Both the position numbers and the translations under genes were made by a program. The notes below the pieces were generated by a model. The model did not search any database. It saw only the letters and a program-made list of their open reading frames with translations, and was not told the DNA's origin. Of a DNA stretch of 64,000 nt, positions 8,778-16,873 are shown in pieces. Source of the DNA: Nonomuraea candida (GTDB taxonomy: Bacteria > Actinomycetota > Actinomycetes > Streptosporangiales > Streptosporangiaceae); assembly GCF_000725485.1 (NCBI RefSeq), contig NZ_JOAG01000003.1, positions 248,001 to 312,000 on the forward strand, read 5' to 3'. The first letter of the stretch is position 1. The number at the start of each line of letters is the position of its first letter.

Positions 8778-10835
8778 TCACCTCAGGAGGGCGAAGGCGA
8801 CGGCCAGCAGGGTCAGCGCCACGGCGGCCTGGGCGAAGTAGAGGTGCACCTGTCCGGTCTGCGGGCGTCTGGCCAGCGTGCCGAGGCGGCCGGCCGCGGC
8901 GGCGACGGCTCGTACGAGGCCGTCGAGCCCGGTCTCGAACGGCGCCCTGACGATCCGGGCGGCGGCCAGGCCCGCCCGCGGCACGGCCTCCACGCCGGCG
9001 TCGATCCCCCGGTCGTCGAGCCCGGCCGCGGTCCTGGCCAGGGTTCTGACGGCGCGGGCGGCGGCGGTCACAGCGGCGTCCAGGACCCGGTCGTCGAACC
9101 GCGCCAGCGCCCCGGCCAGCGCCAGGACCGGGCGCGCGACGAGCACCACGGCCATCCGCTCCAGCCCCATCCACTCCCGGAGAAAGGCCCCGGCCGCACC
9201 CACCGGAAGGGGGGTCACGGGAGCGGGGGTGCGGACCAGGATCGTGGCCGCGGACATGGTGAGCGCGGACACGGTGAGCGCGGACACGGTGAGCGCCGCC
9301 GCGCCCGACAGGAGCAGGCCGCCCCACGAGGGCGCGGCGGCGTGCGGATCGCCCACCAGCCGCCCCCACGCCTCGAACGCCCCGGGCAGGCCGACCGCGC
9401 CGAACCCGGCGGCGGCCAGGGCCAGCACCGGCAGCGGCGCCCGCTCCCAGGGCGTCAGCTCGCGGGCGTCCGCGCGGCCGGGGCCGGGCCGCCAGACCGC
9501 GGCCAGCGCCTTGGCCGAGTACGCGGCGGCGAGCAGCCCGGCCGCGAACAGCACCGCGTACAGTCCCGGCTCCCGCACCGCGCCCAGGATCGTGTCCTTG
9601 GTCACCCACAACGACAGCGGCGGCACCCCGGCCAGCGCCACCGCCCCGACCCCGAACGCGAGCCCGACCACCGGATACCGCCGTCCCGCCCCGCCCAGCC
9701 GCCGCAACGTCTCGGTGCCGAGCGCCGACAGCCAGGCCCCGGCCGCCAGGAACAGCAGGCTCTTCACGGCCGCGTGCGCGACGAGCTGCGCCGCGCCGCC
9801 CGCCACCGCCGCCACCCCGGCCGCCGCGACCATGAACCCGAGCTGCGCGCACGTGGAGGCGGCCAGCAACTGCTTCAGCTCCCGCTGCGCGAGCGCGACG
9901 GCGCCCAGCAGCAGCGCCGTCAGCGCGCCCGCCCACGCCACCAGGTCGGCCGCCCAGCCGGTGGCGGCGAGCAGCGGCTGCACCCGGAGCAGCAGGTACG
10001 CCCCCGCCGCCACCATGGCCGCCGAGTGCAGCAGCGCCGACACGGGGCTGGGCCCGGCCATCGCCCGCGACAACCAGAACGAGAACGGCAGTTGCGCCGA
10101 CTTGCCCAGCGCCGCCACCACGAGCCCGCCCGCCACCAGGTCCCGCCACGGCGCGGGAAGCCCCGCCGGCCCGTCCGGCGCCGGCGCCCCGCCCGCCCAC
10201 GACCCCGCGCCCGCCAGGGCCGCTCCGGCCGCGAAGTACAGGCCGAGGTCGGCGGCGCGGGTGGTGAGGAAGGCCACGGCGCCGGAGCGCACCCGCGCGG
10301 GATCGTGCCACCAGTAGCCGATGAGCGCGTACGACACCGCGCCCATGACCTCCCACCCCATCAGCAGCAGGACGAGGTCGCCGGCCGTCACGGTCAGCAG
10401 CATGGCGCCGACGAAGAGCAGCATGAGCCCGTGGAACCGGGCCGTGCGCAGCTCCCCCGCCGCGAACACCAGCACGCACAACCCCACCGCCGCCACCATG
10501 ACCACCATGACGGCCGACAGCCCGTCCACGACCAGCCCGTTCGCGAGCAGGCCGTCCCCGGTCAGCCCTGTGCCGGACGACCCCGTGCCGGATGATCCTG
10601 TGCCGGATGATCCTGTGCCGGGCAGCAGCCGGACGGGTGTGGCGGGCCGGGTCACGGCAGCGTGCACGGCCAGCGCCAGCGTCAGCACGGCCGCCGTGAC
10701 AGCCACCCCGGCGGGCACCCCGGCGGCCACCCCGGCGGGCGCGCGCCGCGCCGCCCGTCCCAGGAGCAGCAGCAGGCCGCCCGTCACCGCGGGCAGGACG
10801 GGCAGGGCGGGCAGCAGCCACGGGGACGGGTTCAC
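8778..10835 (-). CDS. nuoL: NADH-quinone oxidoreductase subunit L-like antiporter subunit
   Basis: The product is 685 residues from the GTG at 10835, which overlaps nuoK by four bases. Motifs include VMVVMVAAVGLCVLVF, the GWEVMGAVSYALIGYWW segment, the LGKSAQLPFSFWLSRAMAGPSPVSAL core with its channel Lys, and LLAASTCAQLGFM. NuoL is the distal pump and carries the lateral helix in canonical complex I. Two simple repeats disrupt it: a Ser-Gly-Thr-Gly run near residue 75 and an SALTVSALTMSAAT run near residue 520. Both come from 15-base units. The frame stays open, so it is probably functional. Confidence 0.95.
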   Translation of the reverse strand: MNPSPWLLPALPVLPAVTGGLLLLLGRAARRAPAGVAAGVPAGVAVTAAVLTLALAVHAAVTRPATPVRLLPGTGSSGTGSSGTGSSGTGLTGDGLLANGLVVDGLSAVMVVMVAAVGLCVLVFAAGELRTARFHGLMLLFVGAMLLTVTAGDLVLLLMGWEVMGAVSYALIGYWWHDPARVRSGAVAFLTTRAADLGLYFAAGAALAGAGSWAGGAPAPDGPAGLPAPWRDLVAGGLVVAALGKSAQLPFSFWLSRAMAGPSPVSALLHSAAMVAAGAYLLLRVQPLLAATGWAADLVAWAGALTALLLGAVALAQRELKQLLAASTCAQLGFMVAAAGVAAVAGGAAQLVAHAAVKSLLFLAAGAWLSALGTETLRRLGGAGRRYPVVGLAFGVGAVALAGVPPLSLWVTKDTILGAVREPGLYAVLFAAGLLAAAYSAKALAAVWRPGPGRADARELTPWERAPLPVLALAAAGFGAVGLPGAFEAWGRLVGDPHAAAPSWGGLLLSGAAALTVSALTVSALTMSAATILVRTPAPVTPLPVGAAGAFLREWMGLERMAVVLVARPVLALAGALARFDDRVLDAAVTAAARAVRTLARTAAGLDDRGIDAGVEAVPRAGLAAARIVRAPFETGLDGLVRAVAAAAGRLGTLARRPQTGQVHLYFAQAAVALTLLAVAFALLR
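10565..10622. repeat. 15-base tandem repeat inside nuoL
   Basis: About four copies of a 15-base unit close to GATGATCCTGTGCCG encode a Ser-Gly-Thr-Gly-Ser-type linker in nuoL. The sequence drifts at the ends but the frame is kept. Confidence 0.75.
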
Positions 10836-11137
10836 CCTTTCAGATCCCCCGCCTCGTCGGTCAGGTCCACGTCGCGGGCGCGGAAGATCGCGGTGACGAC
10901 CGCGAAGCCCATGGCCATCTCCAGCGCCATGACGGTGACGGCCACCAGGACGAGGACCTGGCCGTCGGCGGTCCGGGGAGCGACGTAGTGCCAGAAGGCG
11001 CCGCCGGCCGCGATGACGCCGTTGATCATGAGTTCCAGGCCCATCATGAGCATGACGATCGACTGCTGGGACAGCACGCCGTACAGGCCGATCGAGAACA
11101 GGGCGGCGGCCAGCAGGAGGAAGGTCTGGAGCGTCAT
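10832..11137 (-). CDS. nuoK: NADH-quinone oxidoreductase subunit K
   Basis: The product is 101 residues, the normal length for NuoK, with three hydrophobic helices. The second helix contains the conserved Glu in MLMMGLELMINGV and the third contains the VMALEMAMGFAVV Glu. Both are the buried carboxylates proposed to move protons. Its ATG overlaps the nuoJ stop by four bases and its own stop overlaps the nuoL GTG by four. The charged C-terminal tail (RDVDLTDEAGDLKG) matches complex I homologues. Complex membership is certain by family; activity without the peripheral arm is not. Confidence 0.95.
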   Translation of the reverse strand: MTLQTFLLLAAALFSIGLYGVLSQQSIVMLMMGLELMINGVIAAGGAFWHYVAPRTADGQVLVLVAVTVMALEMAMGFAVVTAIFRARDVDLTDEAGDLKG

Positions 11138-11634
11138 CGGTCATACCGTCCGCGGTGCGTGGCGAGCACGACGGTGGCGACCATCGTGGCCAGGATGGCC
11201 ACGCCGACGACCATCATCACGAGCATCCGCGGCCCCATGATCGCCAGGCCCAGCGCGCGCGTGGGGTCGGCGGGTGGCGGCCCCCGGCGCGCCGGCCACG
11301 GCGTCAGGAACGCCCCGGCCGCCAGCAGCACGAAGACGGCTGCCGCGATGATCTTGGCGGCCCGGTCGCCGTGCACCATCTTCATGGGCATCAGGCCGCC
11401 GGGGTTCATCATGTACATGATCATGAAGACGGCCATCACCAGCATCTCCATGACCATCATCAGGATGACCAGCACCCCCACGTAGTGCAGGTCGACGAGC
11501 AGCAGCGTCCCGCCCACGGCCAGCAGCGAGGCCAGCAGCGCGAACGTGGCCCGCGCCATCGAGTCCACCACGAACACCGCCACGCCGCCCGCCACCGCCA
11601 GGACGGCCAGCGCCCAGAACGCCCCCACGCTCAC
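11134..11634 (-). CDS. nuoJ: NADH-quinone oxidoreductase subunit J
   Basis: The product is 166 residues from a GTG that overlaps the nuoH stop by four bases. The NuoJ signature LLVDLHYVGVLVILMMVMEMLVM includes the third helix that forms the pi-bulge in complex I. It has five predicted membrane helices and a basic C-terminal end. It is Met-rich around residues 60-85, which is common in actinobacterial versions. NuoJ normally follows nuoI. Here it directly follows nuoH, so nuoI has been lost or never belonged to this cluster. Confidence 0.92.
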   Translation of the reverse strand: MSVGAFWALAVLAVAGGVAVFVVDSMARATFALLASLLAVGGTLLLVDLHYVGVLVILMMVMEMLVMAVFMIMYMMNPGGLMPMKMVHGDRAAKIIAAAVFVLLAAGAFLTPWPARRGPPPADPTRALGLAIMGPRMLVMMVVGVAILATMVATVVLATHRGRYDR

Positions 11635-12539
11635 CGCAGCACCACGATTCCGACGACCAGCGTCTGTACGAGCGTGAGCGGGATCAGCACCACCCACGCG
11701 AACACCGTGAACCGATCCATCCGTACGGCCGGAACCCGCTGCTTGACCAGCACCAACACGCCCAGGACCGCCGCCGTCTTGAGCGCCGCCCACGCCCAGC
11801 CGGGCAGCAGCGGCCCGGCGCCGCCGCCCAGGAACAGCGGCACCGCGGCGGCGGACACGACGACCAGCAGCGCGTACCGGCCGGCCGCGAACAGCAGCCG
11901 GTCGGCCCCCGACAGCTCCGCCGGCACCCCGCCCGCCACGTCCCTGCCGACCGGCTGCCCCATCGGCCCCCAGAACGCCATCGCCAGCGCGGAGATCAGG
12001 TATACCGCGAACGCGACCGGCATCCACACCGCGAACCACACCCCCCGCTGCGCCGCCACCACGTCCCCGAACCGCAACGACCCCGCGCCCAGCGCCACCG
12101 TGATCAGCGCGAACATGTGCGGCAGCTCGTAACCCAGCCCCTGCGCCAGGAAGCGGTACCCGCCGACCAGCGGGTACACGGAGTTGACCCCCCACCCGAC
12201 GAGCCACAGCGCGCCCCAGACGCACACCTCCATGGCGTTGAACCAGACGATCCCCACGCTCGTGTCGAGCACGGGCGCGCCTCCCAGGGGCAGCACGACG
12301 GCGGCGAGGAGCGCGGCGAGCGGCAGCGCGACGACGCCCGCCCGGACGAGCAGCAGGTCGGGTACGAGCGTGCGCCGCCCCCGCTGCGTCACCAGCCGCG
12401 CCACCTCCCGCAACGGCGCCCCGACCGCGCTCCCGACCCCGCCCGCCCTGCCGCTCACCCGTCCCAGCCCGGCGTCCAGGGCCGCGGCGGCCCATCCGAA
12501 CACCACCAGCGCGACCAGCAGCCCCACCGCGTCAGCCAC
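11631..12539 (-). CDS. nuoH: NuoH-like quinone-module subunit (divergent)
   Basis: The product is 302 residues, shorter than the usual 320-450 of NuoH. It retains the membrane pattern and parts of the quinone-site loops, for example GWGVNSVYPLVGGYRFLAQGLGYELPHM, where canonical NuoH has a similar Gly-rich Ser-Lys-Tyr segment. Several acidic residues of the E-channel region appear altered. It overlaps the following reading frame by eight bases at 12532-12539 and nuoJ by four. It is the expected anchor for the peripheral arm, and its divergence agrees with the loss of that arm. Confidence 0.82.
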   Translation of the reverse strand: MADAVGLLVALVVFGWAAAALDAGLGRVSGRAGGVGSAVGAPLREVARLVTQRGRRTLVPDLLLVRAGVVALPLAALLAAVVLPLGGAPVLDTSVGIVWFNAMEVCVWGALWLVGWGVNSVYPLVGGYRFLAQGLGYELPHMFALITVALGAGSLRFGDVVAAQRGVWFAVWMPVAFAVYLISALAMAFWGPMGQPVGRDVAGGVPAELSGADRLLFAAGRYALLVVVSAAAVPLFLGGGAGPLLPGWAWAALKTAAVLGVLVLVKQRVPAVRMDRFTVFAWVVLIPLTLVQTLVVGIVVLR

Positions 12540-13743
12540 CGCCCGCCGCCGGCCCGGTGGGAAGTCGTTCGAGGTCCGGGTCGAGGCTCGCCACGATCAA
12601 CCGCGCCACCGCCAGCTCGGCCCCGGCCAGCAGCCCGGGCAGCAGCGCCACCGTCGCCCCGGTCTCCTCCCATCCGCCCCTCCGCCCCCGCCCGGCGCGC
12701 GGGGAGGGCCGGGGCAGGGGTCGATGATCGCCGATCTCGCCGAGGGCCTCCCGGGCGCGGTCCAGCCATCCGTACGCCCGATCGAGCACGTCTCCCCGCA
12801 TCCACTCCGGCACCCCCGGGCCGCCCTCGACCACGCCCAGCCCGCGCAGCATCCACCGCAACACCGCCGACCGGCGCACCCGGCGGGCGAACCGGTCGTA
12901 GTCGCGGCTCACCCCGGCCGGCTCCGCCCCCGCCAGCAGCCGGTCCCGCAACCTCCTGGCCTCCCTGGCCGCCGCCGGCCAGCCGGCCACCCCGAGCAGC
13001 CGCTGCAGGCTGTCCAGCCGGCCCGCCGCCCTGCGCCGCGCCACCTCACCCCCACCCACCCCCGCTGGACCCCACCCTGGGTCGTCCCAGAACGCGACCC
13101 CGGACTCGCCCGGCGGAAGGGCTCTTACCGTCGCCTCCTGGATCAGGTCGCCCTGCAACACCGTCTCGACGACGAGCCCGGCAGGCCAGTCGGCCAGCAC
13201 CGGCCCCAGCGGCACATGCAGCCGATCCAGCTTCAGCCCGTCCCGATCGTCCCCCCGCCCGGCCATCGCCACGCCCCCGGGCGCCCCCATGCCGTGCTCA
13301 TGATGCCCACCGTGCCCATGCCCACCGTGCCCATGCCCACCGTGCCCATCACCACCGTGCCCATCCCCTCCGTGACCCCCACCGCCGGGTCGGCCGGGGT
13401 CGTCGTGGGGGTCCGCGAGGTGTGTCGTCTCGTCCCCGAGCGCGGTGACCGCCCGGTCCAGGGCGGCGGTGACCTCGCTCACGCCGGTGCGCGCGGTCAG
13501 CCGGACCTGGGCCCGGGGGCCGGGCAGCGACTGCCAGACCCGTTCGACGGCCTGGGCCGGCTCCCCCGGTGCCGGGACCCCGCACACCACCATCACCGTG
13601 GCCTCGGCCGGCGACAGCGCGACCGGCCAGCCCCGCCGATCGAGCTCGGCCTCCACGAGCAGCCGGGCCCGCGTCCCGTACGGGCAGGCGACGACGAGCA
13701 CCCGGGGCCGGCGGGCGGCCAGGCGCAGCAGCCATCCCCTCAC
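12532..13743 (-). CDS. Degenerate NuoB/NuoD-like protein with His-rich linker
   Basis: The product is 403 residues. GTG 13743 forms a GTGA overlap with the nuoA stop. Residues about 10-75 resemble NuoB: RPRVLVVACPYGTR, then ATVMVVCGVPAPGEPAQAVERVWQSLPGPR matches the NuoB strand-helix around cluster N2. Only two isolated Cys remain, so the CC..C..C ligand set is gone. Residues about 100-130 are a Gly-His-Asp repeat with more than a dozen His. The C-terminal part (LDRLHVPLGPVLADWPAGL, then LQRLLGVAGW) weakly recalls NuoD. It probably caps the membrane arm without an Fe-S cluster, and the His tract could bind a transition metal. The NuoD relation is tentative. Confidence 0.6.
   Translation of the reverse strand: MRGWLLRLAARRPRVLVVACPYGTRARLLVEAELDRRGWPVALSPAEATVMVVCGVPAPGEPAQAVERVWQSLPGPRAQVRLTARTGVSEVTAALDRAVTALGDETTHLADPHDDPGRPGGGGHGGDGHGGDGHGGHGHGGHGHGGHHEHGMGAPGGVAMAGRGDDRDGLKLDRLHVPLGPVLADWPAGLVVETVLQGDLIQEATVRALPPGESGVAFWDDPGWGPAGVGGGEVARRRAAGRLDSLQRLLGVAGWPAAAREARRLRDRLLAGAEPAGVSRDYDRFARRVRRSAVLRWMLRGLGVVEGGPGVPEWMRGDVLDRAYGWLDRAREALGEIGDHRPLPRPSPRAGRGRRGGWEETGATVALLPGLLAGAELAVARLIVASLDPDLERLPTGPAAGGG
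13306..13371. repeat. 15-base repeat encoding the His-rich tract
   Basis: Several copies of a unit close to CCACCGTGCCCATGC encode Gly-His-Gly-Gly-His on the minus strand within the NuoB/D-like gene. Copy-number variation would lengthen the metal-binding tract without a frameshift. Confidence 0.75.
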
Positions 13744-14111
13744 GCCCACCGGAAGGCCCCTTCGCGCCACGCGTACAGGACGCCCACCAGCAGCAGCCCC
13801 AGGAACGCGAACATCTCCACCACGGCCATGGCGCCCACCTCGGCGGCCACGACCGCCCACGGGTACATGAAGATCATCTCCATGTCGAAGGCGAGGAAGA
13901 CGAGCGTGACCGCGTACCACCGCACGTGGAACCGCGACAGCGCGTGCTCGCGGGGCCATGCCCCCGACAGGAACGGCCCCGCCCCGGCCACGCCACGGGG
14001 CGCGAGGAGGAACGAGACCGCGTACACCCCCGCGACCCCGGCCGCGAACAGCCCCACGAGCCCCAGCACCGCACCCATCACCAGCCCCCCGTCCACTCGC
14101 TCACCGCTCAC
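13740..14111 (-). CDS. nuoA: NADH-quinone oxidoreductase subunit A
   Basis: The product is 123 residues from GTG 14111; ATG 14078 is an alternative. Three helices and the conserved loop between helices 1 and 2 are present, although the loop Cys of NuoA is not obvious. The strongest motif is FHVRWYAVTLVFLAFDMEMIFMYPWAV, which carries the buried Asp and Glu residues of the second helix. It is the first nuo gene of the operon and is followed by the NuoB/D-like gene with a four-base overlap. A TCCAGG lies a few bases upstream as a weak ribosome site. Confidence 0.9.
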   Translation of the reverse strand: MSGERVDGGLVMGAVLGLVGLFAAGVAGVYAVSFLLAPRGVAGAGPFLSGAWPREHALSRFHVRWYAVTLVFLAFDMEMIFMYPWAVVAAEVGAMAVVEMFAFLGLLLVGVLYAWREGAFRWA

Positions 14112-14260
14112 CTGGAGAAACCAGGAGAAGCCGACCGCTCACCAGAAGCAGTCAGGGAGCGCCGGAGCGGAGGCCCCGGAGAGGGGCCGGGGTGCGCCCC
14201 GACGCGTGCCGCTCGGGAAGGACGGCGTCGCGGGCACACCCCGGCGGTCCGCTACCCGCG

Positions 14261-15079
14261 CTACCCGGAAATGACGATGGTGTCCGCCGACGGGTCGGAC
14301 TCCTCCTCCCGCCGCCGTCCCCGTGCCGTCAGCCGCAGCGCCACCGCCGCCAGCAGCGCACCGCCGGCGGCGGCGATGACCAGCGCGTACGCGGGCACGC
14401 CGCCACCGTCCCGCGCCCGTCCGGCCGCCGCCGGAGCCACGGCCGGCCCCTGCGAGGCCCCCGGCGTCGCCCCGGCCCCCGCCACCGCCCGCTCCCCTGA
14501 CTGCCGGCCGGCCTGATCCCCGGGCTGCCTGCCGACCTGATCCCCGGCCTGCTGCCCCGGCTTCTCTCCCGGCCCGAACCCGGGCGGCCGCACCTCGCCC
14601 CAGTGGTCCTCGGCGCCGGGGGCGAGCGACATCACCAGGTCCGGCGGCACGGGATTGATCCGCAGCGCGCCGGGCACGGTGAGCAGCCCCACCTCGTACG
14701 GCTCGAAGGGCCCCTGGACGCCCTGCACCCGCCACACGCCCTCGGACAGGACCACGGACGTCGCGTAGTGCGCGGCCTCGGGCAGCGCCGTGCCGTCGAA
14801 CGTCACGCTCCGGCCGTCACCCCGCGTGAACCGCAGCCCGACCGGCTCCATCTTCCCGCTGAAGGGATGGCTGCCGTGCTGCAGCACCCAGAACCCCAGC
14901 GCGTACGACTCCCCGGCGGCGAACCGGGACGGCACCGGGTCCAGGTACGTGACCGCCCAGTTCCCGGCCCCGGCAACGGACCCGCCAGCCCCGCCCGTCA
15001 CGGCGGACCCGGCGGACGCGGCCGGCGCGGCCACGAGCGCCAGCGCACCGGCCACCAGCAGGACCATGATCTTCCTCAT
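14261..15079 (-). CDS. Secreted, membrane-anchored YtkA/FixH-like protein
   Basis: The product is 272 residues. The ATG at 15079 follows GGAGGTGG by a few bases and begins a clear signal peptide (MRKIMVLLVAG to an Ala-rich cleavage site). Residues about 30-150 form a beta-rich domain with FAAGESYALGFWVLQHGSHPF, recalling YtkA/FixH-type extracytoplasmic domains. A low-complexity Gln/Gly/Asp linker and one C-terminal membrane helix (YALVIAAAGGALLAAVAL) with a basic tail follow. It lies upstream of nuoA on the same strand with 149 bases between, so co-transcription with the nuo-like operon is plausible. The function is unknown. Confidence 0.6.
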   Translation of the reverse strand: MRKIMVLLVAGALALVAAPAASAGSAVTGGAGGSVAGAGNWAVTYLDPVPSRFAAGESYALGFWVLQHGSHPFSGKMEPVGLRFTRGDGRSVTFDGTALPEAAHYATSVVLSEGVWRVQGVQGPFEPYEVGLLTVPGALRINPVPPDLVMSLAPGAEDHWGEVRPPGFGPGEKPGQQAGDQVGRQPGDQAGRQSGERAVAGAGATPGASQGPAVAPAAAGRARDGGGVPAYALVIAAAGGALLAAVALRLTARGRRREEESDPSADTIVISG

Positions 15080-15221
15080 GTGACCACCTCCGGTGTAGAT
15101 ACACCGGAGACCCGGCCGGGGTTCTCCCACCCGCAGTCAGAAATGCGACATTTCCTGAAAGGGCGAGCACAATAGAAGAGGCAAGGGCGAGAATCCGGCG
15201 AGGAGCGAGGAGGCTTGCGCC

Positions 15222-15467
15222 GTGTCCGCCGCCGGACGTGAATATCTCACCGCGATGCTCGACGTGCTCGTTTACGAGAACGTCCTGATCGCGTGGCGCC
15301 GGGCGCCGCTGGGCGGCTATCTGGTCGTCTCCCATGAGGGCGAGGAGATCAGGCTGACCGCGCAGCAGGCCGAGATGTGGGCGCGCGGCGCGTTCGCCGT
15401 CTATCTCGCGCTCGTGGACCAGCGCCGCATCCGCCCCCGCATCCCCGGCGACACCGCCCAGAATTAG
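15222..15467 (+). CDS. Small conserved-looking protein of unknown function
   Basis: The product is 81 residues from GTG 15222, with GAGGAGG about 10 bases upstream. It has no signal peptide, helix-turn-helix or Cys motif. It reads as a compact mixed alpha/beta protein with aromatic residues (AGREYLTAMLDVLVYENVLIAW). Third-position G/C bias is strong throughout, which supports real coding. It is divergent from the YtkA/FixH-like gene and convergent with the lipoprotein gene that ends at 15606. No family is recognised. Confidence 0.55.
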   Translation: MSAAGREYLTAMLDVLVYENVLIAWRRAPLGGYLVVSHEGEEIRLTAQQAEMWARGAFAVYLALVDQRRIRPRIPGDTAQN

Positions 15468-15546
15468 CCACGGTGAATGCCCGGGATATGCGGCGGCCAT
15501 TCTTCTGGCCCCGCTTTTCGCGTCCTGCCCGCCATATCCCGGCTCC

Positions 15547-15579
15547 GGGCGGCGGCCGGTCCCCCGGCCGCCGCCGCCC
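15547..15579. terminator. Candidate bidirectional terminator
   Basis: GGGCGGCGGCCGG pairs with CCGGCCGCCGCC across a 4-base loop between two convergent genes. No T-run follows, as is usual in high-GC actinobacteria. Confidence 0.5.
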
Positions 15580-15605
15580 CGCCCCTCGGAAGACCTCAGA
15601 TCGGC

Positions 15606-16160
15606 TCAGGAAGCCCTGTTGTTCATGAACTGCGAGATCTTCCAGTCCTCGCCCTCGCGCGTGAGCACGAACAGCTCCCGCAGGTTGTTGTCGCCCTGCT
15701 TGCTCGTGGCGCGGACGATGGCGTCGTCGCTGCCGGCGTTGCGGGTCTCCTCGACGGTGTGCTCGGCCTGCTTCATGCCGTTGGCGCCCTGGAGCTGCTT
15801 CTGGAACAGGGCGCGGATGGCCTGGGCGCCCTCCGCCGTGGGCTGCCCGTTCACCGCGGCCACCGCGTCGTCGGAGAAGGAGTTGACGACCTGGTCCACG
15901 TTCCCGGACTTGAGCGCGTCGAAGAAGCCCTGGACGGCGGCCTGCGCCTCCCCGCCGCCCGCGGTGTCGGTCGGCGAGCCCGTGTCGGTGGGAGAGGAGT
16001 CGGTGTCCCCCGGCGACATCGAGTCCATGTCCGTGGGCGTGCCGGGGCTCGCCGCCCCCTTCATCGCCTGCGTGTTGTTCCCCGAGGAACAGCCCGCGAC
16101 CAGGAGGGCGGGCACGATCGCGGCCAGCAGGAGTGCCCTGCACTGAGAAATCTTGCTCAT
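15606..16160 (-). CDS. Lipoprotein with NTF2-like domain
   Basis: The product is 184 residues. A lipobox LVAGC places the lipidated Cys near residue 24, so it is anchored on the outer face of the membrane. A Ser/Thr/Asp/Pro-rich spacer (about 30-72) leads to a compact C-terminal domain. That domain begins AAVQGFFDALKSGNVDQVVNSFSDDAV and ends REGEDWKISQFMN, the layout of NTF2-like or SnoaL-like folds used for small-ligand binding. It has no enzymatic residues that can be named with confidence. It stands alone between two unrelated transcription units. Confidence 0.75.
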   Translation of the reverse strand: MSKISQCRALLLAAIVPALLVAGCSSGNNTQAMKGAASPGTPTDMDSMSPGDTDSSPTDTGSPTDTAGGGEAQAAVQGFFDALKSGNVDQVVNSFSDDAVAAVNGQPTAEGAQAIRALFQKQLQGANGMKQAEHTVEETRNAGSDDAIVRATSKQGDNNLRELFVLTREGEDWKISQFMNNRAS

Positions 16161-16330
16161 GGCCGCTTTGATGCCCGCGCCGGTCGGCGGCGAATGCGGG
16201 GTTTAGGCACTCCGCACGACCCCTTTACCTGCTCCGTGCACAGCTCACGATCTCGCTTCACGCGCATTGGAGAGACCGGTCAGAGCCGCGATCGTTGCCG
16301 CCCTGAGACCAGCGCGCCCGGGCGCGCCGA

Positions 16331-16336
16331 TAGCGT
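16331..16336 (+). promoter_or_regulatory. -10 box of a leaderless promoter
   Basis: TAGCGT fits TANNNT and lies 7 bases before the GTG at 16344. Confidence 0.4.
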
Positions 16337-16343
16337 CCCTTCA

Positions 16344-16508
16344 GTGCCGCGAACCCAGGCGAACCCCGAACCCCTTCCGCAGCGCGAGGACGCCGAACGC
16401 TGCGACAGCGTCCGGTCCGGGCGGCGCTGTGTGCTTCCGGCGGCCCACCGGGGCGCGCACGTCTACCCGCCCGCCGAAGCGGTGAGCGCGGCGGCCCCCG
16501 AGGCGTGA
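16344..16508 (+). CDS. Small Cys/His-containing protein
   Basis: The product is 54 residues starting at GTG 16344 just after a -10 box, with no ribosome site, so it would be translated leaderless. The centre reads CDSVRSGRRCVLPAAHRGAH, a Cys-Cys-His-His arrangement that could bind zinc. Similar short Arg/Cys/His peptides are common in actinobacteria. Its 3' end overlaps the 3' end of nirD by 46 bases on the opposite strand. The short length makes the call uncertain; an untranslated region is the alternative. Confidence 0.45.
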   Translation: MPRTQANPEPLPQREDAERCDSVRSGRRCVLPAAHRGAHVYPPAEAVSAAAPEA

Positions 16509-16873
16509 GCCAGGCCGGTCTTCAGGTGGCCGCCGTCCGCGATCCCCCGTTCGAGGCTGACCTCCACGTATCCGCCGTCGCCCACCCGTACCGGGTAGAC
16601 GGGCACCGACAGCTCCTCGTCGTCGAAGCAGCGCCCGGTCACCAGCGAGTACACCTGCTTGTGCAGCGGCGAGGCCACGGTCGGCTCGCCCTGCCGGGTG
16701 CCGACGATGCCGCGCGAGAGCACGTACGCCCCGGTGTAGGGGTCGAGGTTGGACAGCGCGTACAGGTCGCCGTCGTAGGTCAGGAAGACGGCCACCTGGA
16801 CGCCGTCCACCAGGGCGCAGACGCCGCTCTCGGGGCGCAGCGCGCCGACGGGGCAGATCGGGGTCCAGCTCAT
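16463..16873 (-). CDS. nirD: Nitrite reductase (NADH) small subunit
   Basis: The product is 136 residues, a Rieske-like fold with PVGALRPESGVCALVDGVQVAVF and the LHKQVYSLVTGRC segment of the NirD family. Canonical Rieske Cys/His ligands are not all present, which is normal for NirD. It partners NirB in the six-electron reduction of nitrite to ammonium in the cytoplasm. Its ATG overlaps the nirB stop by four bases, so it is the last gene of the nitrate operon. Confidence 0.92.
   Translation of the reverse strand: MSWTPICPVGALRPESGVCALVDGVQVAVFLTYDGDLYALSNLDPYTGAYVLSRGIVGTRQGEPTVASPLHKQVYSLVTGRCFDDEELSVPVYPVRVGDGGYVEVSLERGIADGGHLKTGLAHASGAAALTASAGG

Noticed and set aside
7386..10595. A plus-strand frame of over 1000 codons across nuoL and nuoM
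   Set aside because: Its composition is Gln/Arg/Gly/His rich as expected for a shadow frame of GC-rich genes, and three clear membrane genes occupy the other strand.
5947..10821. One very long open frame of about 1620 codons on the minus strand
   Set aside because: Only the last 440 codons (from 7269) are nuoN. The rest is out of frame with nuoM and nuoL and has Arg/Gly-rich shadow composition.
12532..13959. A longer start for the NuoB/D-like protein at 13959
   Set aside because: The added 72 residues are antisense-like and overlap nuoA completely. GTG 13743 gives the usual four-base overlap.
15477..16508. A 343-residue plus-strand protein
   Set aside because: Most of it is antisense to the lipoprotein gene. 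Only the last 54 codons, after a separate -10 box and GTG, look real.
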